This document shows, one piece after another, positions 37,055 to 49,999 of a DNA stretch of 64,000 nucleotides. The notes beneath the pieces are model-generated. The model made no database searches and was not told where the DNA came from. It was given only the letters and a program-made list of their open reading frames with translations. The DNA lies in contig NC_045138.2 of the NCBI RefSeq assembly GCF_008831285.2, positions 31,219,934 through 31,283,933 of the forward strand. The letters run 5' to 3'. This DNA comes from Nymphaea colorata (lineage: Eukaryota > Streptophyta > Magnoliopsida > Nymphaeales > Nymphaeaceae). How positions within the stretch are numbered: the stretch's first letter is position 1; every line of letters begins with the position of its first letter. A program made the position numbers and the translations under genes.

Positions 37055-39950
37055 TGATCAGGCACGCTCCTGCGCCAGCAGCAATGGATTTGATGTGTTC
37101 CACCTCGATTTCCTCCCACTACAACTCCAATACAGCCCACCACGCGGTGGGCACTGCATTGGCTGTCATCAACCGCGTAACAGCAAGCAATTAAGCACTT
37201 TTAAAACTGGGAAGGACCAGTAAAGAATAACTCCATGGTAGTCCGGACCGCCATTGTTGATTTCGAGAGGTTGAAAGGATGTTGGTGGATCCGATGCGGC
37301 CACGAAGCGAATGCCCCACAAGCAAGCAATGCATTCGAATTCGAGTCCTTGCTTGGACAGGGTACTGTGCCTCGGGTCGTCTGTCCCCCCACCATGCCTT
37401 CCTGTCCCTGAAACTTGAGTCATCAGCAAAGATTTTGTGCTGTCAAAGGGGCTTTCATGGTGGGGGAGGCGACAGCTCTTGAAGATCATGATCATAATAC
37501 GCGTGCTGTCCATTTGCAAGGAACTTTCTTCTTTTATCATCTTTTATTTTTCACTTTGTTTTTGCTTTAAGGATCCGTTTTTCTCTTTTTTGCTTTTATT
37601 TTGTTTTGAATGTCATCTTTCAAGTTTTTCAACTCCAATGTCATCTTTCAAGTTGAATCTCGTCTTTCAAGTTGGTCACCATCTTCCAAATGGAGTGGAC
37701 AGGGAGCTTTCCCTTTTAACAAGTTGCATCCATCGCATCTGCTTTTAAAATTCATTTTTAAGTGATTTAAATGATAAAACAAAAGCATATAAAAAAGGAA
37801 AAGTTTTTGCTATATATATATATTAATGCTCAAATAGTGGAAACCATAGTTGGCGTAAAACCTTTTATGCCCTATTTTTATGTTTTTAAAGTTTTGACTG
37901 TACAACAAATCAATGCACTCAAGCTGGATTCAAACTCACTTTCAAAACTAGTGTTGAATTAGATTCGTTTATAAAGGAGTCGAGCTTGAGCTCAAATGTA
38001 TGCTCAAAATGTTAAACGAGTTCAGTTCCAATTGTAAGACTCGATTCATTTAAACTCGACTCGACTACATATGAATACTAAAATATAATGAGAGAATAGT
38101 TAAACAAATAGCAACTAAGCGAGTTAAAGGAAACAAGATATGCTTAATATAAACGAGTTAAACTAGTCAAACTCAATACTATATTGTCGATTGGAGCTCG
38201 GGCATGTTCTATAGAACTTGAATCGAGCTTGACCCGAGTTCAGGCCAGAGTTTTTCTAGTTGAGTCAAGTTCGAGCTGGCCCATCTCCACTCGCTTGTGT
38301 GCAGCCTTATTCGGGAGCATGGGTGAACCTACATATGATACATCTTTCCATGCAAATGTTATCCTTACCACCATGCCCAAATGAGTAACACACCAAAGTG
38401 ATAGCAACTACAAGATTCAAACCTTGAGTGTGAGCTGCCTTGTTGCTTAATTACACTACACCAAAAATTTTTCTTTTATTAACCCTAGTTTCATGTAGTT
38501 TAAGAGTTTTGTCGAACACTTTTCAAATTTTTTCTTGTAAAGCAAGAAACTATCAATATTGCTTGGTATATCGATCAACTTATCAATGCTTTACGGACTT
38601 ACTAATATTTAATAAATTTGCACAACTTAGACAAGTATATATCCGGAAAAGAACCGCCATCATTGACTATAATATGCAGCCTTGAGTCAATTATAGATTA
38701 AAATTTTCAGCCTACGAGACAGATCTCTTCTGTTATTTTCTCCTTCCATAAGCAAAGTCACCTTCGTCTCTTCTCTTTTGTTCTTGGAATATATGCTCTC
38801 ACTGCGAAGGCATTACTCATTCATTGCAAACACCTAAAAAATAAAACCCACCATCCTTAGCTAGCTATATATAATACATAAATAATGTATAATTGACGGT
38901 ATACAATAACAACTTTGGCTTAACAAAACGTTACTCCATTATCAGCATTAAACAAAGCCTCACCGTCTCTTTGCTTATGTGATTAGGAGATATATTGACC
39001 TTTTTTTTTTTTAATTTGATTCGTTAGATCGCGGCCCATCCATGAACATCATTAAAGAAGAGCCCATCTATTTGAGATAGACGATTTTAATAATTAAATA
39101 TGCACTTGGTCAATTAAGCATTGTTTGCGGCACTTAATCGAGCCTAACAACAAATTAGAACTGACTACTATAAGATTTCAATATTTAATGAGCACCTATA
39201 TGTAAATGAAGAAAAAGTTTCAATATGAAAATAGACACTTTCTATGGGTTTGTGTGGGCAGTTGCCCACACCTACCTCCACCCCTAATGCTATGATACAA
39301 ATATTTCAGTGATTCAGTAAATCATATATGGATCTGATCTAATTCCTAATTGATGGATTGTTGTAATATGGTAAGAGTATTTAGGGTTTTGTTTAAACAA
39401 CACCGAATCAAGTTTTAAATTTAAAATTTAGTAACTGGGATGTGATTATAGATTTCAAAACAACGAATTGAAAATCCTCATTAGGTTATGAGTCTCAAGT
39501 TAAAGCAAGGGGATGGGCACCTTGAGGATCAGGGGGTTCCTACTCTATGTTTATGAATTTTAAACTGCAAATATTACACATTTGTTATGTAATGGATTGG
39601 CCTTTCAAATCAAAAGGTTTCATATCTTTATTAGAAGCTAAAATCTACTTTAAAATCTTAAATTATAATACCTTGAATCGTCGGATCTTAAGAAACGAGA
39701 TAATCAAGCATACCCTAATCTATAGGCTACACATACTGTTTCAACTAAATTGAACTCCCAAGCGATGAATCATATATAGTTTTGGTTCTTTCAACCAACC
39801 ACTGATTATATGGTGAAAAAGATAAAAGATACATTCAAACCACTACATCGGCCCATTTTTCGTGTTTGTTTAGAGGCCTTTTGTCCTTCAACGAAAAGTT
39901 TTTTTTTTCTTTATTCCCAATTGGTATAATCAAGGAAAGGGAGCTGGTAC

Positions 39951-40057
39951 AGTATTTATTTCGAATTTTCATAGCATCAACTTGTTATGTTTATTTCGAA
40001 TTTTCATAGCATCAACTTGTTATGTTTATTTCGAATTTTTGTAGCATCAACTTGTTA
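39951..40057. repeat. 35-bp tandem repeat, three copies
   Basis: TATTTCGAATTTTCATAGCA units start 35 bp apart (TCGAA at 39961, 39996 and 40031). The third has two substitutions. Confidence 0.9.
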
Positions 40058-41284
40058 TGCTGCAAATGCAGTGAAGGAACCCCATATGAGCTGCCAAATT
40101 CTTTAAAATTTCTTCATTTTTACATTAACAATTTTAATATTTATGTTTATACATATATAGTTGCCCCTTCAAATATGAGTATGTATAAAATGAGTGCTCT
40201 TCCATCTAATTTTTTTAGCTCTATTATTGTACTAATGATGAGCTACTGACAAGTTAAAACATCACAAAAATGAGACTCTCAAAAGAAAATGAGGTAAGAG
40301 TTTGGGTGGGAAATTGAGCTCTGTTATTAACATAAATGAAATACTCCTCAAAGGAGTCTGTTCAATTGAACACTTAAAAATTTAACATCCGGTTGAGTTA
40401 ATCAACTCCTTCCTCCGTGGACGTCAAAACCTAAAATCGTAAAAATAAGTAAAACTTGACCGCCCGATCGACCTTCAGCCCTGCGCCCTTGCCAGTTACC
40501 ACTCCATGGCTGCTTCCTCTTGAACTAAGAACTGCACAGGTGGCCAGAGCAACAAAGTTTGTCAAAGCAACACTACGGGAGCGAGGTTAGTCGGAGCGTC
40601 AAAGGCCTCCCTACCTCTCTCTCTTTCTCATTTTCTTTATGAGAACGGGGCGGTGTTAATCTCTCTCATTCTCCCTCTGCCGGCAAAGAACTGGTTTGTT
40701 GTTTCTAGCTCATTCTGTGTCTACTGTCTAGCAATGAACTAACGATTGATGCTTAATTGTGTTTGTGGCTTTTCAAGGAATAAATTTGATGGGTTTACTC
40801 GTCTCTGCGATTGTGTTTCTAGCTCTTTGTGTTTCTAGCTGTGAACTCGTTCTTGTAGTTTAGTTGTGCTTGTGGGATTTCCGAGGAAAATTGATGGGTT
40901 TCTTCTTGTCCCCAAATTGTTATTCGAAGAAAAGGGTTCACTTGGTTTGGTTTTCTTAGAAGTCAATTCGACCTCAAGCTCTCTCTTAATCTTTGGCGTC
41001 GTGTTTGTGCTTCCTTGAGAGCCTGATAGGGAAAAGGTTGCTCAGTTGGCTCATTTACATGGCTGGTGATATTTCATGAGGTTCTTAATTGAGTTTCTGT
41101 TACCCTCACGATCCTGGTCTTCTTCCATCCTTTTGTATGTCTATGACTCTATGTGATTGTTTATATGACAATAAAGCGCAACAATCTAAATTTTCAACTG
41201 TTTTTACTTTTTTCTTTTCAAAGTTCATGATCTTCTTTTCTGCTGTTCCTGAGTAGTGAGGGGTTAGGTCCTTTTTTCTTACAG

Positions 41285-41402
41285 AGCCCCTTTAGAGAAG
41301 TTCACCTGTATTTGACTGCATTAAGCGCATCACTATAATTTTTTTCCCGTGGTAGACAGAAGTTTTCAAGTTTTTGCCTTCAAGAACAGTGCAAGAGGTC
41401 GA
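41285..41402 (+). other. 5'-UTR part of the mL43 first coding exon
   Basis: A strong acceptor (TTTTTTCTTACAG) ends at 41284, 118 bp before the ATG, which suggests a spliced leader. The CT-rich GC-richer stretch at about 40450-40700 is the most likely upstream leader exon and promoter area. The exact donor cannot be chosen. Confidence 0.4.
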
Positions 41403-43497
41403 ATGGCATTGAGAGGGGTTTGGCAGCTGAAAAAGCTTGTTGTGAGCTACTGTGACTGGGGTGGAAGCAGTCGAGGAATAAGGTGATCCATTTTGATGCA
41501 ATGCTGTTTTTTTAATTTGTAGCCTGCATAAGTCACTCTATTTTTTATCACTTGCTTTCTGATTGGAATCTGGACCTTAGGTTTTTGGTCATAGAGTTTA
41601 GCTACATGATCTTGAATCAACCAATCTAAGGTGAAGAATATCAAAGAAACAAACAATAGTTAATGGCACTCTCACCTATCTCATACACTGGTATGTTCTT
41701 GCTCATGAAGTGTCCTGCAGTGTCGGTTTCATATCATGCCAACGGGAAACTAGTGAGCCTGAGGAAAGTGGCTGTGAAACAAGTTTTCTTGCTTCTTTCT
41801 TCCCATGGACCTGGCGAAATAATTGTTCTTACTACTCAGTTATATTTAAGTCAAAGGGCTTCTATTGGTAGATTGACTGGCCTAAATTTGTATCTTATCA
41901 GTGAAGTATGATTTTAAAATATGGAAACTCAGAGAATATGCATCATTGTTGTATAATTTGAGTGTATGAGTTATTCATTCTCAAAATATTTTATGAGGCA
42001 ACATTTTTTCGTTCGTTGATGTCCGTTTAATTAAGGTTATAAGGAACAATTTATCCATTAAATTGTTAATCATCATTACAGCCGTCCCAGTGAGATGGCA
42101 ATATTTGCCGTATTATGGGAGTAGTTAGAGGAACTTATCCTCAGTGGAGGATATAATACATGACGTTTTCTCTTGTATGGCTCTGCTATTTTGGATTAAT
42201 ACAATAAAATTTCTAAAATTATCCTTTAGTTGTTTTGCATGTGCATTTCAAACTTGGTGAATTTACATTGTATATCACAAGTTATATGTCATATATCATA
42301 AGCTTCATACTACTTGAAGGTTTGAAATGACTATATGGTAGCGTTTGGATAACACCCTTAAAAAACATCTTTTTGTGAAAACTAGGTTTTGTTGAAACTT
42401 GGTTTTTTAATCAGTATTTGATGTCCGGTTTCTGTGTTTGGATGACACATCTAAAAGGACCCTTTTCTGAAAAAGCTGTTTTTCAGAAATTCAGTTTTGA
42501 CTGTCGCCCTCATAACTACAACCAGGTCACCAAAGAAGAATGTGAAACTGATCTTCCACAATCTCATGGTTGTCATGGCAATTATAAAACCAATTGAACA
42601 GGTGGAGATTTCAGGAGAAAAATTTAGATAACTTGCAGGATGGAACTTTTGGCAGGGCTTATTTTCTTCAATACCTGGGTGGTTTATACAGATTTGGCTT
42701 GACCAACATCAATTACGTTTGTCCTGAATGGGAGGCAAAAACGTATTTGACAAATACAATTTTCTTATGTACGTCAGTTCTAGATAAGCCACTGTCTGCA
42801 AGCCAGCTTAATCAATCATTCCTGCTGTATCCCATGAATCTTGGGTTTCCTTATATGGGATCTCTTAGCCTTTTTCCCAAAATATCAACTTGGTTATCAT
42901 TTTACTTGTTATAGTATTAGAAATTGGCTATTTTCCTTTGTGGTGAAGTGGTTGAGTTTTCTGTAATTCGTTAGACAATGTTAAGCAACCCTTGTGAAAG
43001 TATGGGTGCAATGAGGTTGCAGGGCATGCATGGAATCCCATTTGCCAGCATTCAAAGAAAGTAACCCTCAGCTAGAAGTAGTTACTGAGCTGATTCGTGG
43101 TCAGCATCCACACCTGAAGGGCTTCTTCAGTAAGACTTTTGAACCTCCCCTTATTTGAGTGCAAGTTGTATTTCCTTAGGTTTTTTTCTTTTCCAAGAAA
43201 CAAAGCAGAATTGGTGCAGTTGCTACTTTTTGTTTGAATTTACGTGAATGCAAAGCATTTGGCAACTGCATTTTAATGAACAATATGTTTTAACGTATGA
43301 CATTTGAATTTTAATTTCTTGCAGAAAACAAAAACGAACGAGTTATATGTGTTAAGAATATGACTCCTGAAGATATACTGCAGCATGCAACCAGTCTAAG
43401 AAATGCATTAGGAAGGAAAGTGGTCAAGTTGAAGACCAGGCATCTCACAAAACATCCTACTGTGCAGGGCACATGGACTACCGATCTAAAATTTTGA
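41403..43497 (+). CDS. Mitochondrial large ribosomal subunit protein mL43
   Basis: Exons 41403-41482, 43023-43129 and 43325-43497 join in frame to 119 residues. The start MALRGVWQLKKLVVSYCDW, the middle PAFKESNPQLEVVTELIRG and the end RKVVKLKTRHLTKHPTVQG then TWTTDLKF are characteristic of plant mL43 (formerly MRPL43). This is a small protein with the thioredoxin-like L51/S25/CI-B8 fold that packs on the mitoribosome large subunit. The length is the usual one for plants. The close relative NDUFA2 (CI-B8) is excluded by the mL43-type N-terminus and the GTWTT...LKF tail. There is no obvious cleavable presequence; import would use the N-terminal region (inference). Intron 1 is 1.5 kb with no recognised content, intron 2 is 195 bp. 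Neighbours are unrelated. Confidence 0.93.
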
Positions 43498-44339
43498 AAC
43501 ATTATTTTTATGTTGGCACTGCTTGTCAAATGTGATAAATACCTCAAACATGTTTGCTGGATCCTTTCTGCGTATAGTAAGGGGTATTTCCTTGATTGTG
43601 GATATACCACCATCATACCATGTTTTATGTACGTGATGAAGCTGACACAAGCGGTGAATTGACAATGTCTTGTTTCTGGTTTCCCAGTTTTCAAAAGTTG
43701 TGACGTGATTGGGTTTTATTTACTGTTTATGATGTTTTGAAAAAAACTTGGGAGCTCATACTTCACGGCTGATTAGTGCGGATGTTTCTGATTTGGTGAT
43801 TAGTGAGCCAGAATATAACCCCAATAACACTTGGCATATTTGCTTTGTTATTGGCACCCTAGCATCTTCGAACTATCAGACTCTTCTGGTTTTCATAAAG
43901 TTTGACATAATACAGAAAGGAACATTATTTAGTATACCATCTGCCTGTTTGTTGCACAAACCCTTCGAAAACTGACGGACTACCAGCCACCATTGCATTT
44001 TGAAGACTGACCACTGCCACCTGTGAGCGAAGAGGAGACGTCAAATCCCTTTGAAAATGTGATCAGCATATGAAAATATCTACCCTCGACGACTTGTGTA
44101 GACATTACAGCATACCCCTACGGAAAAAGGTGGCATCCTGGACTTTGCACATATTTGACAGAAATCATTTGCTAATACCTGTCAAATTTCCACCAAAAAA
44201 TCTTGAATAGAAAAAAGAACCCCTTTCCGTATTTGGGTTCCTTCGGGGAGATTTTGAGGATCAACGTAGACTTCATCCGATAGAATGAGGAAAATTATGT
44301 GATCCGGTTGTGGAAGGAGGCATTGACCTGAAAATCTGT

Positions 44340-45340
44340 CAGTCTTAAATATGGCCAATGTGATCTTCAATGCTTTAAAAAACATGAAATCAGATTCTAA
44401 TATTCTATGCGCTAGGTTATTGAGGAAAAAATATATGAACTTTGATAGCTTGTGGACCTACAAAAGGAAGGGATCTGATTCATGGGGCTGGAAGAACATT
44501 TTATGGGGTTGGGATGAGTGGGACATCTTCTGTGCTGGGAATTGAAGAATGGACAGCACATCCGACCATGGGTGGACAACTGGGGTTGGGGAATAGTGGC
44601 ATATCTAGTGGACAGAAGACACTTTCGGCATGTCAAGCCCTTCTTCAACACTTGCGCCTACCTTTTAGACGCTAACCTTCCATTGCGATTGAGGGATAAA
44701 TTGAAAAATTCCTTGGATTAATCACGTGTTTGAGAACATGAGATAAAATGATGTGGGGATCTGTGGATGCACATAAGTTGTCTAGAAATGAGATTTATAA
44801 CCAAGTGTGAGTAAAGAAGCCTGAGGATCTACGATGTATTCGAGTATGGAAGAATCAAGAACCACTGAGAGCCAAATGGGTTCTTTATTTGGCTCTTGAC
44901 AGTCGATTATGCACTCAGGATCGACTTAAAAGAGCTGGCATCTCTCTGGCCAACAAATGTTTTCTGCGCAAGAAGAGTTCAGAATTTAATTTCCATATTA
45001 TGTGGGAGTGTCAGGAAGTGGCAAAAGCATCAAAAGCTTTAATGCACAGATTTAGTGTGCCAATAGCTCATATCAGTTTAACTAAAAAACTGATCTTATG
45101 GTGGTGACAATGGAAATTTAAAGAAAAATGAGCCAAAGAAGCGTGGAGTTCACTGCTTCCATTGATAGTCTGGAATATTTGGAAAACTAGATATATTTGT
45201 GCTTATGTTGAAGAAAGCATTCAGAAGGAAAGATTCTTGCAGAGGTTTGGAATGATCTGAAAAGCAGTAGATGTGCTCAACAGGGACCGTCAAATGATGT
45301 AAAAATGCTGAGTTTGTGGTTTAAAACTTACATTCGGCCT
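44340..45340 (+). pseudogene. Degenerate LINE 3' part (reverse transcriptase zinc-binding region)
   Basis: Translated pieces in different frames resemble the C-terminal part of plant non-LTR retrotransposon ORF2. ARLLRKKYMNFDSLW then SWGWKNILWG is at about 44398-44500. WELKNGQHIRPWVDNW is at about 44533-44580. RAKWVLYLALDSRLCTQDRL then SSEFNFHIMWECQEV is at about 44870-45035, the zf-RVT-like segment with paired Cys and a HxxxWEC-like end. Frame changes between pieces and in-frame stops show it is dead. No catalytic RT domain was recognised upstream, consistent with 5' truncation. Confidence 0.75.
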
Positions 45341-48047
45341 GACCTCATTACGCACCAAACAAAGACCAACGTGATAAGAATTATTATTTCATTTTCCTTG
45401 TGTTCTTTGTCACCACCTAGAGATCACTGATTTGAGAATCAATGTATAAGGGTACATAAATTGGACCTACCCACACCCACAGTCGGTAACCATAGTGGAA
45501 ATGATCGGCAGTGGATTAATATCTGCTCTACTTGTAGCCGCTTTGCATTTGCTGGCATGTAACCAAGCTAGTCACATTGTCAAACAACGGATATTCATTT
45601 GCATGTCCTCCAAAGGCCTATTTACCCACTTCACATATAAACATGCTCTCTCAAAATTCACAGAAACTAGCTGTTTATTTTATATTTTCACAAAACCAAC
45701 TGTGACCATGTCAGGATATTTCCACGAACGAAAGACTAGTCGCTAACTACTTAATTCAAGTTTTTTCCATTAAAGATCTGAGATGTAAATTTTAGATAAT
45801 TGACGTTTAAATACTTAAGCCTATCCACACATCAAAGAACTTTATTTGATGATGAAATATACATGAACATGACTTAGAGCACCCTAAATTAATCAGAAAA
45901 GTTGCAATAGCATTAGTGGGAGCATAATCAAATAAAAGTTAACCATGACTAAGGCAGAGAGTATACAATTCAAATAACAGTCACCAATTAGGATGTGCTG
46001 AGAATAGAAAAAACCTTTGAATGACTTTTCATGCAACAGCAATACACTGAACAAAAACAGCAGATCAACCTTTCTATGTACTAGTCTGATCCTAAATGCT
46101 GCAGTCCACCAAGAAGGGATCCAAACAGTTGCAAAACACTTCTGCCTATACAACTCATGGCAAATCAAGCCAATGCCATTAAATTCTTCACACCCACATG
46201 CTGCAATGCACTTCAATAAAAGGACAGATCACATAGTAAAAGAGGTCCAACATACAACCTCTTCCTGGGTCCTGTTGTACCTTTCTTTACTCCTATGCTC
46301 ATAGTTGGCTTCCTTCACCTTGTTTTTCTGTGATACACTACTCTTTCTTCTTTTCTTCTTCCAACCTTTTGAATTTATTGTCCATAAAAAAAAAAAATGG
46401 AAGAAGACCACGCAGGTCAAGCTCAAAATCATGCATGATCGGTTGAATTTAGTCCAAGACTCCAAGATCAAAGGTCTCATCAGGATTAAGTATACCATGC
46501 TCTTCAAAGCAAACCTATAGCAAATCCAGAACAATGACAAAACAAACCAAAAGCACATTATTATGCAAGTTTACAAATCAAACGCAGAACAGTAATTGCA
46601 CCATCATGAACCATAAATCCTTCCACGCACAACAAAAATCCTAGCAATATCTTACCTGCATAGCGCATCTTACCAATTACTATCCACAAAAATTCTCTCC
46701 CCAGATTGGAGGAGAAAAGTTACAAGTTACAACACATAGAGGGAACACTAAGTACTCCCAACCACAAACCTATTGTTTGTCTCAACACCAGCAACTAGGA
46801 TAACCCACCAATGATATTGTTCTAGTTCAGTAGGGATCGCCAGAATAGTGATAAGAAACCATCCAAAAATATCTTTGACCTACTACTTGCAGACTACAAT
46901 CACGACAGCATGTTTGGGTATACACTGAAATGCATGAACATTTAAAGCACAACGCTCACAACCAAACAAAAAATTAAACATATTTTAGGATGTAAAATAA
47001 GTGACTCGCTTTCCCATGAGGAATTAATATTGGAATATCTGGAACCAAGAAATAACAAATCTAGTGAAATTTGCATCCATTAACAATTAGTAGAAATTTA
47101 TTGAAGGCAGCCAAGAAACTTTGTTTCAAAATATAAGCATCAGCAAGCCAACATGTTCATATAAAGACCGTAATTCATAAAATTGATGCACTTAGACATT
47201 TTCCAATAATCTGTCAATAGGATAATGATCAAGACTTGCAAATTCTACAAATGCACAGAAGGAAATGTTGCTTTAGGAGTGTCGATTACATCAGAACAAA
47301 GAAAACTGGACCACCGGGAGCTGGCTGAGAGTTGATTAACAAAAAAAAAAAACATTTTCCTCGTAGACAATGAAAGATGAATTTTTATTAGAACACTTCA
47401 AGGAGGAGGAGCCGCAGTCAAACTGAAAGGCAAGTGAGCAACTGTCCAAGGAAAGCACCAGACGAGACTGAATTTTCATTCCTACAGAAGCGACGAAGTA
47501 GTCACGAATGAGAGCAGTCGAAACCCAAAATCAATGCCTAAATAAAACACCCATAAAAAGCCTAAATCCGCAATCTAAACCGTTAAATGAAAATGCCGAA
47601 ATAAAAAACCCCCATAGGGAAGGGGCAAATCGAAATCCCCAAATCGAGAGAGAGAGGGAGAGAGAGAGAGAGACTCACGCAGGGAGCAGCGATGGGGAGT
47701 GGACGCCCGAGGGAAACAGTTGGTCGGGCGATGCCGCGAAGGGCGACGGAGGCGAACAGACAACAGAGTCGGCACGTCACCAGAGCCGGAAGACGGCAGA
47801 GGTGAAATTTTTCGTCGGATCAGTGAACGCTGCTAGATTGCGGGTCTGCGGAGCAGTGACCCGGGTCCAGTGGCGCAGGTACTCTTTCGCTTCTTGTTCT
47901 TTATGTTTCGCGCGATCTCACGCACCAGCCGCCTCTACGCCTGTCATCGCTGCAGCTGTTGAGGACCTGAGGTCCACCACCACATTCCGTCCGTGAAAAG
48001 AACCACCACCGAATCTCCAGGAACCACCATCGCAAGGTAGTCTCTCT

Positions 48048-48111
<64 letters not shown>

Positions 48112-48360
48112 TTTTGGGGAAACCGAACAGTCGCCGCCCCTTCTCTTTCCCAACGGCGGGCGCTCCCATTTCCTTCCCCATCCCTTCCTTCCTCTTCCTC
48201 CCACCGGTTTTAGGTTTCAACTTCATCGTGCGGCGATGGCATCTTTGCTCCCTTGTTTTAGCGTGAGGAAGGAGGAGTTCAGTGTAGGATTAACACACGC
48301 AAGTAAACGCACGACAGCAGCCTGAAAGGGTTGGAGCCAAATATCTCCACATTGGTTCTT
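45341..48360. other. Region without a recognised gene, GC-richer at its right end
   Basis: No known protein was recognised. 47500-48250 is GC-richer with GA/CT runs, resembling a promoter and leader. On the minus strand a CCCTGC/GTGAGT donor-like site sits near 47684, and a 102-codon ORF (48226-47918) begins MKLKPKTGGRKRK but runs through the (CT)n tract as Arg-Glu repeats. It could be a leader or a non-coding transcript; no product is proposed. Confidence 0.4.
48052..48108. repeat. (CT)n microsatellite
   Basis: Pure CT run of about 57 bp. A smaller GA-rich run lies at 47645-47672. Confidence 0.96.
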
Positions 48361-48375
48361 GTTTTTCTAGCTTGT

Positions 48376-48915
48376 TTCATGTTGGGAGCTATCCAAGAGC
48401 GCAAACAAGTTCAGGGGTGTCAATCCACAATGGGTACTCATCTGCTTTGTCCATCAAGAATTCACTGTTGAACTTTTATGCAAAATGTGGCAGTATCGGA
48501 GATGCAATTAATTGGGCATTATTGGAGATGCAATTAATTTGTTCGATCAAATGCTTGAGAGAGATGTCATCACTTGGAGCACGATAATTATCAGTTGCAT
48601 AGTGAATGGGAAAACTCAATTCGGATTGCAGATGTTCAAGGAAATGTGGGATTGAATATGATATTAATCCAACTGGTCTCACAATGGTCGGTGCAATTTG
48701 AGTTTGTTCAAGCTTAGGTGATGTAAGTGAACTAAACATGGTGCACAGCTGCGTTGTCAACTTGGATTTTGAATATGACGTGTTTGTGGTAATTCTCTAG
48801 TAGATGTTTACTCAACTTAAGGTGGCATTGATGAAGCACGTTAGGTATTTTTCAATATGAAATGTAGAAACAAGGTTTTGTGGAATTCCATAATTTCTGG
48901 CTTATTTTATACTGA
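48376..48915 (+). pseudogene. PPR protein pseudogene fragment
   Basis: Conceptual translation in shifting frames gives IKNSLLNFYAKCGSIGDAIN, then LFDQMLERDVITWSTII, later ELNMVHSCVVNLDFEYDVFV and CRNKVLWNSIISG. This is the order and wording of plant PLS-class pentatricopeptide repeat proteins (organellar RNA factors). A 26-bp tandem duplication (GGAGATGCAATTAATT repeated at about 48498 and 48524) breaks the first repeat, and several stops interrupt the rest. No start, E or DYW tail is visible. It is clearly non-functional; the parent gene is not in the window. Confidence 0.8.
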
Positions 48916-49790
48916 GCGCTATATTTGAGCATTTCAACAGGAAATCGTTTTTATTCTTTTTCTTTGTGTTTATACTGTATTGCAAGTCAAATGCAGTGAG
49001 ATTCCCTTGTTGTGAATTTGTGTCTCTGCAAGAAATAGCATCTATATTGTAAGGAATGAAGCTAGGAATTTCAACGGTCAAATTTCTTGTCTGCACAATT
49101 TTTGTCCATGCTGCATTTAAATAGAGTGAGACATTGCCATGGACAAATATCTGTGCAATTCACACACAGATGATTTTTACTTGTCCATGGATACAAGCAT
49201 GCATGGATGGAAATCCATGGATCTTTGTAAGTGAACTAAAAATGGTGCACAGCTGCGTTGTCTGGGGACAAGCATGCATGGATGGAAATCCATGGATCTT
49301 TGTAAGTGAACTAAAAATGGTGCACAGCTGCGTTGTCAACTTGGATTTTGAATCTGACGTGTTTGTGGTAATTCTCTAGTAGATGTTTACTCAACTTAAG
49401 GTGGCATTGATGAAGCACGTTAGGTATTTTTCAATATGAAATATAGGAACAAGGTTTTGTGGAATTCCATAATTTCTGGCTTATTTTATACTGAGCGCTA
49501 TATTTGAGCATTTCAACAGGAAATCGTTTTTATTCTTTTTCTTTGTGTTTATACTGTATTGCAAGTCAAATGCAGTGAGATTCCCTTGTTGTGAATTTGT
49601 GTCTCTGCAAGAAACAGCATCTATATTGTAAGGAATGAAGCTAGGAATTGCAACGGTCAAATTTCTTGTCTGCACAATTTTTGTCCATGCTGCATTCAAA
49701 TAGAGTGAGACATTGCCATGGACAAATATCTGTATGATTTTTACTTGTCCATGGGGACAAGCATGCATGGATGGAAATCTATGGATCTTT
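48723..49790. repeat. Nested tandem duplication of the PPR pseudogene 3' part
   Basis: The ~490-bp block starting GTAAGTGAACTAAA at 48723 is repeated from 49302 (offset 579) at very high identity. Between them a 76-bp unit (49226-49301), consisting of the first ~36 bases of the block plus the CAAGCATGCATGGATGG piece, forms an extra partial copy. The second copy ends near 49790 before different sequence. Confidence 0.9.
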
Positions 49791-49999
49791 GTCTGCACCA
49801 AACACCCCGTTAGTGCAGATAGCACGGTAGATGACGGACTCATCTCCACGCCGTACAGAAATAGTCTTCGCGCAATCACACACGGAACATGAATCCACGC
49901 TATTCAAAGCGATATCGTGGACATGAGTCCACAAAATTTCGCCCGACCTAAACAAGTCGGACCAACATCAATAGACCGAAAATCTGCCCGTTAGGGCTT

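Noticed and set aside
42594-42914. 106-codon ORF inside mL43 intron 1
   Set aside because: Not homologous to anything known, and the flanking mL43 exons join in frame without it.
46229-46558. 109-codon minus-strand ORF rich in Phe, Leu and Lys
   Set aside because: It crosses an A-homopolymer, shows no family resemblance and lacks flanking splice sites that would extend it.
47918-48226. 102-codon minus-strand ORF starting MKLKPKTGG
   Set aside because: It runs through the CT microsatellite as an Arg-Glu repeat and has no known domain. Mentioned only as part of the leader-like region.
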